Shown here: in pieces, positions 1 to 8,303 of the stretch
Layout of the letters: each line of letters begins with the position of its first letter
Position numbering within the stretch: position 1 is the first letter of the stretch
Position numbers and translations under genes: made by a program
Source of the DNA: Bacteroidia bacterium
GTDB lineage: Bacteria; Bacteroidota; Bacteroidia; Bacteroidales; UBA932
Assembly (NCBI GenBank): GCA_030537315.1
Contig: JAUNNZ010000018.1
Span: 1-41,141, forward strand
Direction of reading: 5' to 3'
DNA: 41,141 nucleotides
The notes under the pieces: model-generated
What the model was told of the DNA's origin: nothing
What the model saw: only the letters and a program-made list of their open reading frames with translations
Database searches by the model: none

Positions 1-98
1 TAGCACAGCGGTCTGGGGCCTTGATATCTCAAAATCGAAGTGTCAAACTCGAGATATTATTTTCGTGTTGCAAAGAAAAGCAGAAAGTCGCAGAATTT

Positions 99-106
99 CA
101 AAATTA
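99..106 (-). promoter_or_regulatory. Candidate leftward promoter (-7 box)
   Basis: CAAAATTA on the + strand reads TAATTTTG on the - strand, an exact match to the Bacteroidota -7 consensus TAnnTTTG. It is the mirror image of the box at 113-120. Whatever it drives lies mostly left of the window; I see no convincing start codon between here and base 1 (a TTG at 30-32 opens a 10-codon frame to the edge). No clear -33 element was found. Confidence 0.4.
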
Positions 107-112
107 AATCGC

Positions 113-120
113 TAATTTTG
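113..120 (+). promoter_or_regulatory. Promoter -7 box of the PBP-ddl-prmC operon
   Basis: TAATTTTG fits TAnnTTTG exactly. Transcription would begin near 125, which puts the upstream in-frame GTG at 120 outside the mRNA and supports the ATG at 168 as the PBP start. No good -33 TTG lies at the expected 19-base spacing. Confidence 0.6.
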
Positions 121-167
121 TGCCTCATATATTAAGTCGTAATTATATTACGACAATTTTTCACGAA

Positions 168-2555
168 ATGAAAGAAACGACAAGAAAGAAAGTAATCAAG
201 TGGTTTTGGATTATTCTGATCGCACCGTTCGCACTGGTGTTCCTGCTGCTTCTGCTGGTCGGAATCTTCGCAAAGATTCCTTCGTTCGATGAACTCGAGC
301 ACCCGGAAAGCAAGCTCGCCACACAGGTCATCGCCGACGGCGGCGAAGTCCTTGCCACATTCCATATCGAGAACCGCACCTATGTTTCGTACGACGAGCT
401 TTCTCCGAATCTGGTGAACGCAGCCGTCGCAACGGAGGACGCCCGTTTCTACAAGCATTCCGGCATCGATATGAAAGGTCTCGCACGCGTGTTCTTCAAG
501 ACACTGCTGCTGCACGACTCAAGCCAGGGCGGCGGATCGACAATCACCCAGCAGCTTGCCAAGACCCTTTACCCTCGCCGGGAGGTGAAAAGCAAGATCC
601 CGGGATGGTCAAAGGTCGTGATGGTCGGTATCAAACTCAAGGAGTGGATTACAGCCGTGAAGCTTGAGAGGGACTATACCAAGGATGAGATCATGGATAT
701 GTATCTCAATTCCATCTTCTTCGGAAGCAGCGCCTATGGTGTCAAGGCCGCGTCGGAGACTTTCTTCGCCAAGGACCCGGACCAGCTGACCGTCGAGGAG
801 GCGGCAACTCTCATCGGTATGGTCAACAAGCCGACCCGTTACAACCCGGCCCTCAATCCTGAGCGCTCCCTCGAGCGCCGCAACTTCGTCATCGGCCAGA
901 TGGCGAAGAACGGTTTCATAACCAATGCCGAGCGCGACTCGATTCAGAAGATACCTATTACACTTACATATCAGGTGCAGGACCACAATGCCGGCCGCGC
1001 CCCTTACTTCCGCGATATGCTCAGAAGGGATATGAACGCGGACAAGCCTTCGCGTGCCGACTACCTCTATCCTGAGGAATACGCCGCCGACTCACTCCGC
1101 TGGGTGAATGACCCGATATACGGCTGGCTCAAGAAAAACAAGAAGTCCGACGGGACACCATACAATCTCGACAGCGACGGCCTCCGTATCTATACTACCA
1201 TTAATTATAAGATGCAGCAATATGCAGAGGAGGCGGTTGCGGAGCATCTCGGCCAGAATCTCCAGAAAGCTTTCAACAACGAGCTTCAGTGGAAGCGCAA
1301 CAAGCCGTTTGCCAACGACGTGGATCAGAAGACTGTCAGCCTACTTATGAACCAGGCCCGCAAATGGAGCGACCGTTACCGTATGAAGAAAAAGGCAGGG
1401 ATGAGCGAGTCCGAAATCCTGGCCCAGTTCTCCAAACCCGAGAAGATGCGCATCTTCTCCTGGAACAAGCAGGGATATGTGGACACCCTTATGACCCCGG
1501 ACGACTCCATCCGTTACTATAAAGGTATACTTCGTGCCGGTTTCGTGGCAATGGAGCCGGGCACGGGTTATGTCAAGGCTTATGTCGGCGGTCCGAACTA
1601 CCGGTATTTCAAATATGACAACTGCCGCCAGGGCAAGCGCCAGGTAGGTTCTACCGTCAAGCCTTTCCTTTATACGTTTGCCTTGCAGGAAGGTCTCGCG
1701 CCTTGCGACCAGGCGGTATGCGCTCCGCAGACGTTCGTGATGTTCGACGGGTCCACCTGGACTCCGAGAAGTACGGACAAGAAAGATGATATCGGCCGCA
1801 TCGTGACCCTCAAGTGGGGTCTCGCCCACAGTTCCAACAACATCTCTGCCTTCCTTATGAAGGAACTCGGTCCGGAGGGTATGGTGAACATGATGCACCA
1901 GATGGGCGTCACCGCCCACGTCGACCCTGTTTATTCGATCTGTGTCGGCGCAGCCGAAGTGGAGGTTTATAATATGGTATCGGCATACAACACCTTCCCT
2001 TCAGGAGGTACATACATCTATCCTCAGTACGTTTCTCGCATCGAGGACGCCGACGGCAAGGTGCTTGCCGAATTCTCGACACAACGCCGCGAAGCCATCT
2101 CCTTCCGTCTGGCTTCCACCATGATAGAAATGATGAAGGGCGTCGTGAACAATGGTACCGGTTCCCGCCTCCGTTCGGTTTACCAGCTCAAGGGCGAGAT
2201 CGCCGGCAAGACCGGAACCACCAATGACAACTCGGACGGCTGGTTCATCGGTTACACGCCGTTCATAACGGCCGGCGTGTGGGTGGGCGGCGAGGACCGT
2301 CAGGTCCACTTCAATTCGCTCGCGCTCGGCGGTGGTTCGAACATGGCACTCCCTATCTGGGGAATCTGGATGAAGAAGTGTCTCGCGGACCCTTCAGTCG
2401 GATTCAGCGAAGAGGAGAGCTTTGCCGCTCCTGCCGACGGAATCATCAGCATGAACTGTGACAACAACGGCCTGTTCCTTGGCGGCTACGGCGACGATTA
2501 TGTCGACGGCGACTATCCGGGAGAGGAGAATGAAGAAGACTATTACTTCAATTGA
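168..2555 (+). CDS. mrcA: Class A penicillin-binding protein (bifunctional transglycosylase/transpeptidase)
   Basis: Polymerises lipid II into glycan strands and cross-links the peptides, anchored in the inner membrane with its domains in the periplasm. The 795-residue protein has a short basic N-terminus, one membrane segment at about residues 14-34, then a GT51 glycosyltransferase domain with the catalytic-Glu motif ATEDARFYKHSG near residue 90 and GGGSTITQQLAK. The transpeptidase domain shows all three motifs: GSTVKPF (SxxK), SSNN (SxN) and KTGTT. It ends in a long acidic, Tyr/Asp/Glu-rich tail. I chose the ATG at 168 over the in-frame GTG at 120 because the GTG sits in the -7 box. It is first in an operon with ddl (1-base gap) and prmC, a peptidoglycan-synthesis grouping. 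Assignment to the PBP1A type is by family resemblance. Confidence 0.95.
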   Translation: MKETTRKKVIKWFWIILIAPFALVFLLLLLVGIFAKIPSFDELEHPESKLATQVIADGGEVLATFHIENRTYVSYDELSPNLVNAAVATEDARFYKHSGIDMKGLARVFFKTLLLHDSSQGGGSTITQQLAKTLYPRREVKSKIPGWSKVVMVGIKLKEWITAVKLERDYTKDEIMDMYLNSIFFGSSAYGVKAASETFFAKDPDQLTVEEAATLIGMVNKPTRYNPALNPERSLERRNFVIGQMAKNGFITNAERDSIQKIPITLTYQVQDHNAGRAPYFRDMLRRDMNADKPSRADYLYPEEYAADSLRWVNDPIYGWLKKNKKSDGTPYNLDSDGLRIYTTINYKMQQYAEEAVAEHLGQNLQKAFNNELQWKRNKPFANDVDQKTVSLLMNQARKWSDRYRMKKKAGMSESEILAQFSKPEKMRIFSWNKQGYVDTLMTPDDSIRYYKGILRAGFVAMEPGTGYVKAYVGGPNYRYFKYDNCRQGKRQVGSTVKPFLYTFALQEGLAPCDQAVCAPQTFVMFDGSTWTPRSTDKKDDIGRIVTLKWGLAHSSNNISAFLMKELGPEGMVNMMHQMGVTAHVDPVYSICVGAAEVEVYNMVSAYNTFPSGGTYIYPQYVSRIEDADGKVLAEFSTQRREAISFRLASTMIEMMKGVVNNGTGSRLRSVYQLKGEIAGKTGTTNDNSDGWFIGYTPFITAGVWVGGEDRQVHFNSLALGGGSNMALPIWGIWMKKCLADPSVGFSEEESFAAPADGIISMNCDNNGLFLGGYGDDYVDGDYPGEENEEDYYFN

Positions 2556-2556
2556 T

Positions 2557-3573
2557 ATGGGTAAATACAAGAAAATTGCGGTCATTTATGGCAGTGACTC
2601 CTCAGAATGGGAGGTGTCTTGCCGCAGCGGCGAGTTCGTTGCGTCGCGTATCGATGACAATCAGTACGACGTCTACGAGATATTCGCACGTTTTGGCAAG
2701 TGGTCCCTCGTAGCCTGCAAGAAGCAGAATGCGATGAGAGTCACATTCCCGGAAGAGGCACGTCCGGAAATCGACAAGTCGGACTTTTCAGTCGCCGTTC
2801 TCGGAGAGAAGGTGAAATTCGACTTCGCATATATCGTCCAGCACGGCATTCCGGGAGAGAACGGCCAGCTTCAGGGCTATCTCGACATGCTGCACGTACC
2901 GTACAGTTCCTGTGACTTTTATGTAAGCACCATTGCTTTCGACAAGTTCGCCTGCAAATGCTATATCAAGGGCCGCGACGCAGTCAAATGCGCCCCTGAC
3001 GCCTTCATCCGTCAGGGCGAGGATGTCAGCGCCTTCGTCGACAAGGTCAGCAATACCCTGAAGTTCCCAGTCTTCGTGAAGCCTACACAGGGCGGATCCA
3101 GCTTCGGAGTCACCCGCGTCACCAAAAAGGAAGATTTGGCCGAGGCCATCAAATATGCGTACGCGGAGTGCTCTACCGTGCTTGTTGAGCAGGGTGTCAG
3201 CGGACGCGAGCTCACCTGCGGAGTCTACTTCGACGGCAAAGGCCCGAAGGCCCTCCCTATCATTGAGATCGTCACTGAAAACGAATACTTCGACTATGAC
3301 GCGAAGTATAACGGACACAGTCAGGAAGTCTGCCCGGCACAGGTTCCGGACGAGGTCCGCGACCTTGTCCAGAAGACCACATGCGAACTTTATTCCAGCC
3401 TTGGCTGCAAGGGTGTCGTACGTATGGACTTCATCTGGTGCGAGGACGGCCTTTACTTCCTCGAGGTGAACACCATTCCTGGAATGACGAGCGCGTCGCT
3501 GATCCCCAAGATGGTCAAGACCGCCGGTCTTGACATCACCGATTTCCTTACGACAGTCATCGAAAATTCATAG
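2557..3573 (+). CDS. ddl: D-alanine--D-alanine ligase
   Basis: Joins two D-Ala residues in an ATP-dependent cytosolic reaction to make the dipeptide used by MurF for peptidoglycan precursors. The 338-residue product has the N-terminal KKIAVIYGS segment, the ATP-grasp lid region with PTQGGSSFGVTRV, and the metal/substrate motif FLEVNTIPGMTSASL near the C-terminus, as in Ddl ligases. An upstream in-frame ATG exists inside the PBP gene. The ATG one base after the PBP stop is preferred because MGKYKKIAVIYG matches the usual start of the fold. The TAG stop shares its G with the GTG start of prmC, so the three genes are probably cotranscribed and translationally coupled. Confidence 0.95.
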   Translation: MGKYKKIAVIYGSDSSEWEVSCRSGEFVASRIDDNQYDVYEIFARFGKWSLVACKKQNAMRVTFPEEARPEIDKSDFSVAVLGEKVKFDFAYIVQHGIPGENGQLQGYLDMLHVPYSSCDFYVSTIAFDKFACKCYIKGRDAVKCAPDAFIRQGEDVSAFVDKVSNTLKFPVFVKPTQGGSSFGVTRVTKKEDLAEAIKYAYAECSTVLVEQGVSGRELTCGVYFDGKGPKALPIIEIVTENEYFDYDAKYNGHSQEVCPAQVPDEVRDLVQKTTCELYSSLGCKGVVRMDFIWCEDGLYFLEVNTIPGMTSASLIPKMVKTAGLDITDFLTTVIENS

Positions 3574-4421
3574 TGCTGCTTTCCGATTTCATACGTCGGA
3601 GCACCGCGTCATTGGAAGCTCTATACCCTTCGCCCGAGGCGAGGGGTATGGTTTTAATGCTCTGCGAGGAGAAACTGGGCGTCAAAAGCTATACTCACGT
3701 CGTGGAACCTCGGACTGAGGTCCCGCAGGAATATCTGCCGGAACTTGAGGATGACGTGAGGCGGCTGGCCGAAGGCGAACCGGTGCAGTACGTCCTCGGC
3801 TTTGCCGAATTCTACGGGTTGCGTTTCAACGTGTCCCCGGCGGTGCTTGTGCCCCGCCCGGAGACGGAACAGCTCGTCAAGGAGGTTGTCTGCCATTGCC
3901 TTGACCTTGGCAGAGAGGTGCGGGTGCTGGATCTGTGCACCGGCTCAGGCTGCATAGCGTGGACCGTGGCGTGCGAAGTGCCGGATGCGGAAGTGTTGGG
4001 CGTCGACATTTCCGAGGACGCCCTGGAGGTGGCAAAGGGGCAGCCCGCTGAAGGGAATGTCAGATTTCTCAAGGCTGATGTCCTGCAGTGCGGAGAAGGT
4101 TTTGATGAGGGTCGCTTTGATGTCATCGTGTCAAACCCTCCTTATGTGATGGACGGGGAGAAGGCTTTTATGAGGAAGAATGTCCTGGACTATGAGCCGC
4201 ATCTTGCTCTCTTTGTCCCGGATGATGACCCGCTTGTTTTCTACAGGGCCCTGGCCGGGTGGATGAAACGCTTCCTGAAGACAGGAGGAGCGGGTTTCGT
4301 GGAGATAAACGAGTCGCTTGGCCGGCAGACCGCCCGGGTTTTCGAGGATGCCGGATATAAGAATACTTCAATCATCAAGGATTTTTTCGGCAAGGACAGA
4401 TTTCTTAAGATATCAGAATAG
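3573..4421 (+). CDS. prmC: Release factor glutamine methyltransferase
   Basis: Methylates the glutamine of the GGQ motif in peptide-chain release factors, using S-adenosylmethionine. The 282-residue protein has the PrmC-specific RPETEQL (residues 96-102), the SAM-binding VLDLCTGSGC (about 118-127) and the catalytic NPPY (188-191). It starts with GTG, overlapping the ddl stop codon by one base. It is the last gene of the PBP-ddl-prmC operon and is followed by a strong factor-independent terminator. Length and motifs are ordinary for the family. Confidence 0.95.
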   Translation: MLLSDFIRRSTASLEALYPSPEARGMVLMLCEEKLGVKSYTHVVEPRTEVPQEYLPELEDDVRRLAEGEPVQYVLGFAEFYGLRFNVSPAVLVPRPETEQLVKEVVCHCLDLGREVRVLDLCTGSGCIAWTVACEVPDAEVLGVDISEDALEVAKGQPAEGNVRFLKADVLQCGEGFDEGRFDVIVSNPPYVMDGEKAFMRKNVLDYEPHLALFVPDDDPLVFYRALAGWMKRFLKTGGAGFVEINESLGRQTARVFEDAGYKNTSIIKDFFGKDRFLKISE

Positions 4422-4424
4422 TGC

Positions 4425-4452
4425 ATCCGCGGCGGTCTGCCGCGGATTTTTT
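4425..4452 (+). terminator. Terminator after prmC
   Basis: A perfect 9-base stem (ATCCGCGGC pairing with GCCGCGGAT, loop GGTCT) is followed directly by five T. This is a classic factor-independent terminator closing the PBP-ddl-prmC operon. Confidence 0.92.
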
Positions 4453-4523
4453 ATTTAAGCGATTATTCCGGCGGGAAAACGGATAAATATGGCTCCCTTT
4501 GCAGAAACAACTGAATGAGGAGT

Positions 4524-5660
4524 ATGAAAAAGATTGCTTATCTGTTTTTGTGTTTTGCGGCGGTTGCCTGTACGGAGTATATAAATGAAACCCCTGCGCC
4601 GCCCGAGAGGCCTGTGACCGAACTTTCTCTGTCCGATCTGGCCAGGACCATATCTGAGCTGCCGATTAGGCAGGATCAGATGAATGAAGTGTTTCAAGCC
4701 GTTTGCGCTTCTTCAGAAAACGGTTACGATGAGGAATATCTGATGTCTGACCTGATCAACTCGCCGGGGCGGGGCGTAGGTGCCAGATCAGATGAAACAA
4801 AATCTGTGAAGTACCAGACACCTTTGAGGGATCTGCTCGTCGATCATCTTTCCCAGAAGTATTCCGACACAAAAGCCGGGGCGGCCGATGTGGAGGCATA
4901 TATCAATTCCCTGCTCGAATCCGGGACCCAGATATATTGGCCCTACTCAGAGGATTGGGACGGAAAGACGCTTCCCGTCGTCACCTTCGACCCCGGATAT
5001 GGCGCAGAATCTAACTATGGTTATGAGATATCGCTGGATAATTCCGGAGCTAGAGTGGTTGACTCCGTATTCGTCGACGAGAACCTTGCGAAGGTCCGTC
5101 CGGTGTGGGTGATCAACAAGAATGAGGATTCCGCATTCACGCCACTCGACTTCTATGAGCAGAGCACAAAGGCGTCGTCCGGAAAGGGGCCGGAGAGGCA
5201 GCTGACGCTCAAGAATTTCACAATGCTGCGCAATTACGACTCCTGGTTCGCCGGAGCTTCCGAATTTTTCGTAAAATGCGGTTCTGCCAGCGGTTTCAAG
5301 GCATCGACCGATGACGAGCTCAAACAGTACTATCCGTCGCTTACCGATTTTATGATAGTGGTAAAGAGAAAAGATGTCGGCGTAACGCTTCCGTTTGACT
5401 GTATGCTCGTCAGTGATTTCACGTCACAGATAGACAAGATCGCCTTTATGATCACCGAAGATGATGGTGGAACAAGCACGGAATGGAAATGTTCCGCGAC
5501 CGTGAAGTACAATTCCAAGGCTTATGGATTCGACCTCAACATACCTTATAAAGATAAGGACGATATAGTCTGGCGGGGCCAGCTTGCGTCAAATTTCTTC
5601 AACGACGAGGAGGTTGAAGCCAGATTGGGTGACGTTATCGTGACCTTCAGTCTGAAGTGA
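4524..5660 (+). CDS. Hypothetical lipoprotein
   Basis: I do not recognise the family. The 378-residue product starts with a lipoprotein-type signal (basic MKK, hydrophobic stretch, AAVAC with Cys16), so it is probably lipid-anchored outside the cytoplasm. The rest is hydrophilic and looks beta-rich, with alternating polar and hydrophobic strands and several Gly/Asp/Asn turns towards the end. A second in-frame ATG lies 9 bases upstream; the one used here puts the charged residues right at the start of the signal. It stands alone: a terminator precedes it, and its 3' end overlaps the convergent U32 gene by 14 bases. The best upstream -7-like element (TCCCTTTG, about 4494-4501) has one mismatch to the consensus. 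Confidence 0.75.
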   Translation: MKKIAYLFLCFAAVACTEYINETPAPPERPVTELSLSDLARTISELPIRQDQMNEVFQAVCASSENGYDEEYLMSDLINSPGRGVGARSDETKSVKYQTPLRDLLVDHLSQKYSDTKAGAADVEAYINSLLESGTQIYWPYSEDWDGKTLPVVTFDPGYGAESNYGYEISLDNSGARVVDSVFVDENLAKVRPVWVINKNEDSAFTPLDFYEQSTKASSGKGPERQLTLKNFTMLRNYDSWFAGASEFFVKCGSASGFKASTDDELKQYYPSLTDFMIVVKRKDVGVTLPFDCMLVSDFTSQIDKIAFMITEDDGGTSTEWKCSATVKYNSKAYGFDLNIPYKDKDDIVWRGQLASNFFNDEEVEARLGDVIVTFSLK

Positions 5661-7389
5661 CGGTCATCTCACAGTTCTTGCAGTCGAAGCCCAGCTTGAA
5701 ACGGCGGCCGTTGTTGACAATGAAAAGCGGGCCCGTGGCTCTGGCGCCCTGATGGACAGGGCACATCCCCAGCTCATAGCGGATGCAGTATTTGGACCGC
5801 ATCAAAGTATCTTCACTACTCAAATCTATCACTGAATTTCTTGCCTTGTGTCCCGTCGTGAGACGTATGGCACGCACCTCAATCCCATTTGCTTCTTCCG
5901 CTATCTGCCTGCGGATCCCGTTTATGGCAGAGGCGCTGAGCAACGGCAGTCCGCCGTCCTTTGTCTCAATGTCCAGCCGTTCGACTGCGAAACTGTAAAT
6001 GTCACTTCTTTTTGAGAGCTGCTCGCGAATCATCGCGGCGGCTCTCTCCCTGTTTTCTGCTCTTTCCGCTTCAAATAGGAATCCGCGGTTGATTTTCCGT
6101 CCGTCTTCGGTGGTAGCCGTGACGTCAAGGACGAATCCGTCCAGAACCCTGACCTGAAGCGCCACGCGCATTTCACGTCTGCAGGACTGTGTCTCGAGTG
6201 CTTTCTCGAAGGCGGAATTGATATTGCGGAACAAAGGCATCCCTTCCCGCAGGTCGGGGATATCCTTGCACGTCACGTTCAGCCCATCGCATACATCGCC
6301 GCGGAAACCGGTCACGCCGTCGGCTGTGGCGAAGCTGAAGCCGTCGCCGTTATGAAGTTCCAGCCCTTTCTTTGACGGGACAACGGAAAATTTCATCGTG
6401 CGGCTGTCCGTCCGCTTCAGACCGGCGACGGTGCCTATGGCTTCGCCCATTGACTTGGGCGCGTCCATTGATGACCATCTGCCGCGCTTCCCGTCCAGCC
6501 ACAGCTGGGTGTATCCGCGGTTGAAAGTCTTCTCGGTATCAGGCGCGAACCCTCCGCTCACCCTGCCGAAGGAAGCTCTGCGATAACGTTCCGGATAGCG
6601 GGCTACAAGTTCATTCAGGGCTATGTCATAGTCCCGCACGACATTCTTGACATATGACGCATTTTTGAGGCGCCCCTCGATCTTGAACGAGCTAACCCCA
6701 GCGTCCGCCAGTTCTTCGAGACGGGATTTCAGGTTGTAGTCCTTGAGTGAAAGCAATGCCTTGTTGCGCACAAGTACCTTCCCGTTCTCATCAACGAGAT
6801 CGTAAAGTGACCGGCAGGCCTGTATGCATTCGCCTCTGTCCGCACTGCGGCCGTCGATGTATTCCGACAGGCGGCAGTCGCCGCTGTAGCATACGCACAG
6901 CGCCCCGTGGACGAAGAACTCCACTTCGCAGCTGACGGAGCTGCAGATCTCCCTGATCTGTGCGAGAGACAGCTCCCGCTCGAGGATCACGCGGGCGCAG
7001 CCCAGCGACTCGAAGCGTTTCGCCCGCTCCGCATCGCGGATCGCGCACTGCGTGGAAGCGTGGAGGGGAACGGTTATGTCGTCCCACCCGGTTATCCTTT
7101 CATCGCGTATGATGAAAGCGTCGGCACCGGCCGCCTGTGCGTCAAGCATCTGGCGGTGGACTTCCTGCTCTTCATCATCGTGGAAAAGAGTGTTGAAAGT
7201 AACGAAGATCCTTGCCCCGAACCGGTGGGAGTAAGCGCAAAGGTCCGCTATGTCCTCCACGCTGTTGCCGGCCGCCTTGCGCGCCCCGAAATCGGGGCCC
7301 GCGATATATACGGCATCGGCACCGCAGTCTATGGCCGCGATGCCGATTTCCTTATTTCTAGCTGGAGCTAGGAGCTCGAGATATTGCAT
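5647..7389 (-). CDS. U32 family peptidase-like protein (RlhA/TrhP-type, with DUF3656-like region)
   Basis: Members of the U32 family were named collagenases, but characterised bacterial relatives mostly act in hydroxylation of tRNA or 23S rRNA and carry an iron-sulfur cluster. The 580-residue product begins LELLAPARN, has a TIM-barrel-like N-terminal half with HGALCVCYSGDC and GECIQACR supplying the clustered cysteines, and FKIEGRLK further on. A C-terminal half resembling the DUF3656 insert follows, with two more Cys pairs near the end (YCIRYELGMC and DCKNC). It follows the TPR gene, its ATG overlapping that gene's TAA by one base (TAATG), so translation is probably coupled. Which RNA or other substrate it acts on cannot be told from sequence. 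Confidence 0.88.
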   Translation of the reverse strand: MQYLELLAPARNKEIGIAAIDCGADAVYIAGPDFGARKAAGNSVEDIADLCAYSHRFGARIFVTFNTLFHDDEEQEVHRQMLDAQAAGADAFIIRDERITGWDDITVPLHASTQCAIRDAERAKRFESLGCARVILERELSLAQIREICSSVSCEVEFFVHGALCVCYSGDCRLSEYIDGRSADRGECIQACRSLYDLVDENGKVLVRNKALLSLKDYNLKSRLEELADAGVSSFKIEGRLKNASYVKNVVRDYDIALNELVARYPERYRRASFGRVSGGFAPDTEKTFNRGYTQLWLDGKRGRWSSMDAPKSMGEAIGTVAGLKRTDSRTMKFSVVPSKKGLELHNGDGFSFATADGVTGFRGDVCDGLNVTCKDIPDLREGMPLFRNINSAFEKALETQSCRREMRVALQVRVLDGFVLDVTATTEDGRKINRGFLFEAERAENRERAAAMIREQLSKRSDIYSFAVERLDIETKDGGLPLLSASAINGIRRQIAEEANGIEVRAIRLTTGHKARNSVIDLSSEDTLMRSKYCIRYELGMCPVHQGARATGPLFIVNNGRRFKLGFDCKNCEMTVTSD

Positions 7390-8222
7390 TATTTCTTGAG
7401 AGCGTCGATTGCAGCTTTGATCTGGGCTGCGTCTGCTGCTGAAGGTGAAGCTTCAAGATAGCTGCTGAGATACTTGACTGCATCTGCGTTCTTCTTGAGG
7501 TTCATGGCAGAGGTGCCGGCAACCTTGTAAGCATTGGCTGAAGGATTGTAGTTGATACTCTCTACAGCTGCATCGAGGGCGGCCTGATAGTTCTTTGCCT
7601 TGAGTGCGGCGGATGCCTTCTTCAGGAAGATGTTTGCGATCTGCTTGTTGGCGGTAGCCTCCTGGCCGTTGGCTGCTGCGGTCTTGAACGCTTCAAGAGC
7701 ACCTTCGGCGTCACCTGCTCCGTTGAGAGCCTGGCCGAGGCGTACTGCTGCCTTTCCGTCGGCAGGGTCAGCGGCGAGGATCTCCTTGAATACGTCTGCG
7801 GCTGCAGTATAGTTCTTTTCCTTGATCAGGTCAGCGCCCTTGAGGTTCAGAACCTGAGGGATGAGGGTCTCGGCATCGGAGAGAGCTTCTTCGGCATTGA
7901 ATTTCTTTGCGATTTCAACGGCTTCCTTGAGCTTTGCAATAGCACCGTCATAGTCGGCTGCCTTGACGAGGTCCTTTCCGAGAGAAACGGCGAGCTGAGG
8001 AATGAGCTCCTGGCACTTCTCAACGATATCTTTGCCTTCGTCACCGAGAGCGGTGGCGAGATTGAGGACGTTGTTGAACTGATCGAATGCGTCAGCCTTG
8101 TTGCCGTCGTTGAGAGCGGTGGCGGCGTTATTGAAAAGGTCGGTTACTTCAGAGAGGTCCTGAGCGAAGGAAAGACCTGCTGAAAGGGCGATAACTGCGA
8201 TTGTAACAAAAAGCTTTTTCAT
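7389..8222 (-). CDS. Exported TPR-repeat protein
   Basis: A 277-residue protein with a clear signal peptide (about residues 1-20, ending LSFAQ) followed by repeated helical pairs of tetratricopeptide type, for example DYDGAIAKLKEAVEIAKK, NYTAAADVFKEILAADP and NYQAALDAAVESINYNP. TPR arrays bind protein partners; no enzymatic motif is seen. The start is the ATG followed by MKKLFVTIAVIALSAG; the frame stays open upstream but that part holds the promoter. It is the first gene of a two-gene leftward operon with the U32 gene. The partner and function are unknown. Confidence 0.85.
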   Translation of the reverse strand: MKKLFVTIAVIALSAGLSFAQDLSEVTDLFNNAATALNDGNKADAFDQFNNVLNLATALGDEGKDIVEKCQELIPQLAVSLGKDLVKAADYDGAIAKLKEAVEIAKKFNAEEALSDAETLIPQVLNLKGADLIKEKNYTAAADVFKEILAADPADGKAAVRLGQALNGAGDAEGALEAFKTAAANGQEATANKQIANIFLKKASAALKAKNYQAALDAAVESINYNPSANAYKVAGTSAMNLKKNADAVKYLSSYLEASPSAADAAQIKAAIDALKK

Positions 8223-8255
8223 GATATTAGTTGTGTTTTCCATATAGTCGGGTAG

Positions 8256-8263
8256 CAAAGATA
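8256..8263 (-). promoter_or_regulatory. Promoter -7 box of the TPR-U32 operon
   Basis: CAAAGATA on the + strand is TATCTTTG on the - strand, an exact TAnnTTTG match, 33 bases before the TPR start. It lies 12 bases from the oppositely directed box of the M16 gene, so the two promoters overlap. Confidence 0.6.
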
Positions 8264-8275
8264 ATAAAATTATCT

Positions 8276-8283
8276 TACTTTTG
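8276..8283 (+). promoter_or_regulatory. Promoter -7 box of the M16-DUF3109 operon
   Basis: TACTTTTG fits TAnnTTTG exactly and ends 20 bases before the ATG at 8304. Its -33 region would lie across the -7 box of the TPR promoter. Confidence 0.6.
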
Positions 8284-8303
8284 TATGAATCAGACTTACA
8301 CAG

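Noticed and set aside
1-32. Possible leftward coding start (TTG at 30-32, ten codons to the edge)
   Set aside because: Too short to judge, non-ATG start, and 66 bases from the -7 box at 99-106; an RNA gene or nothing is equally likely.
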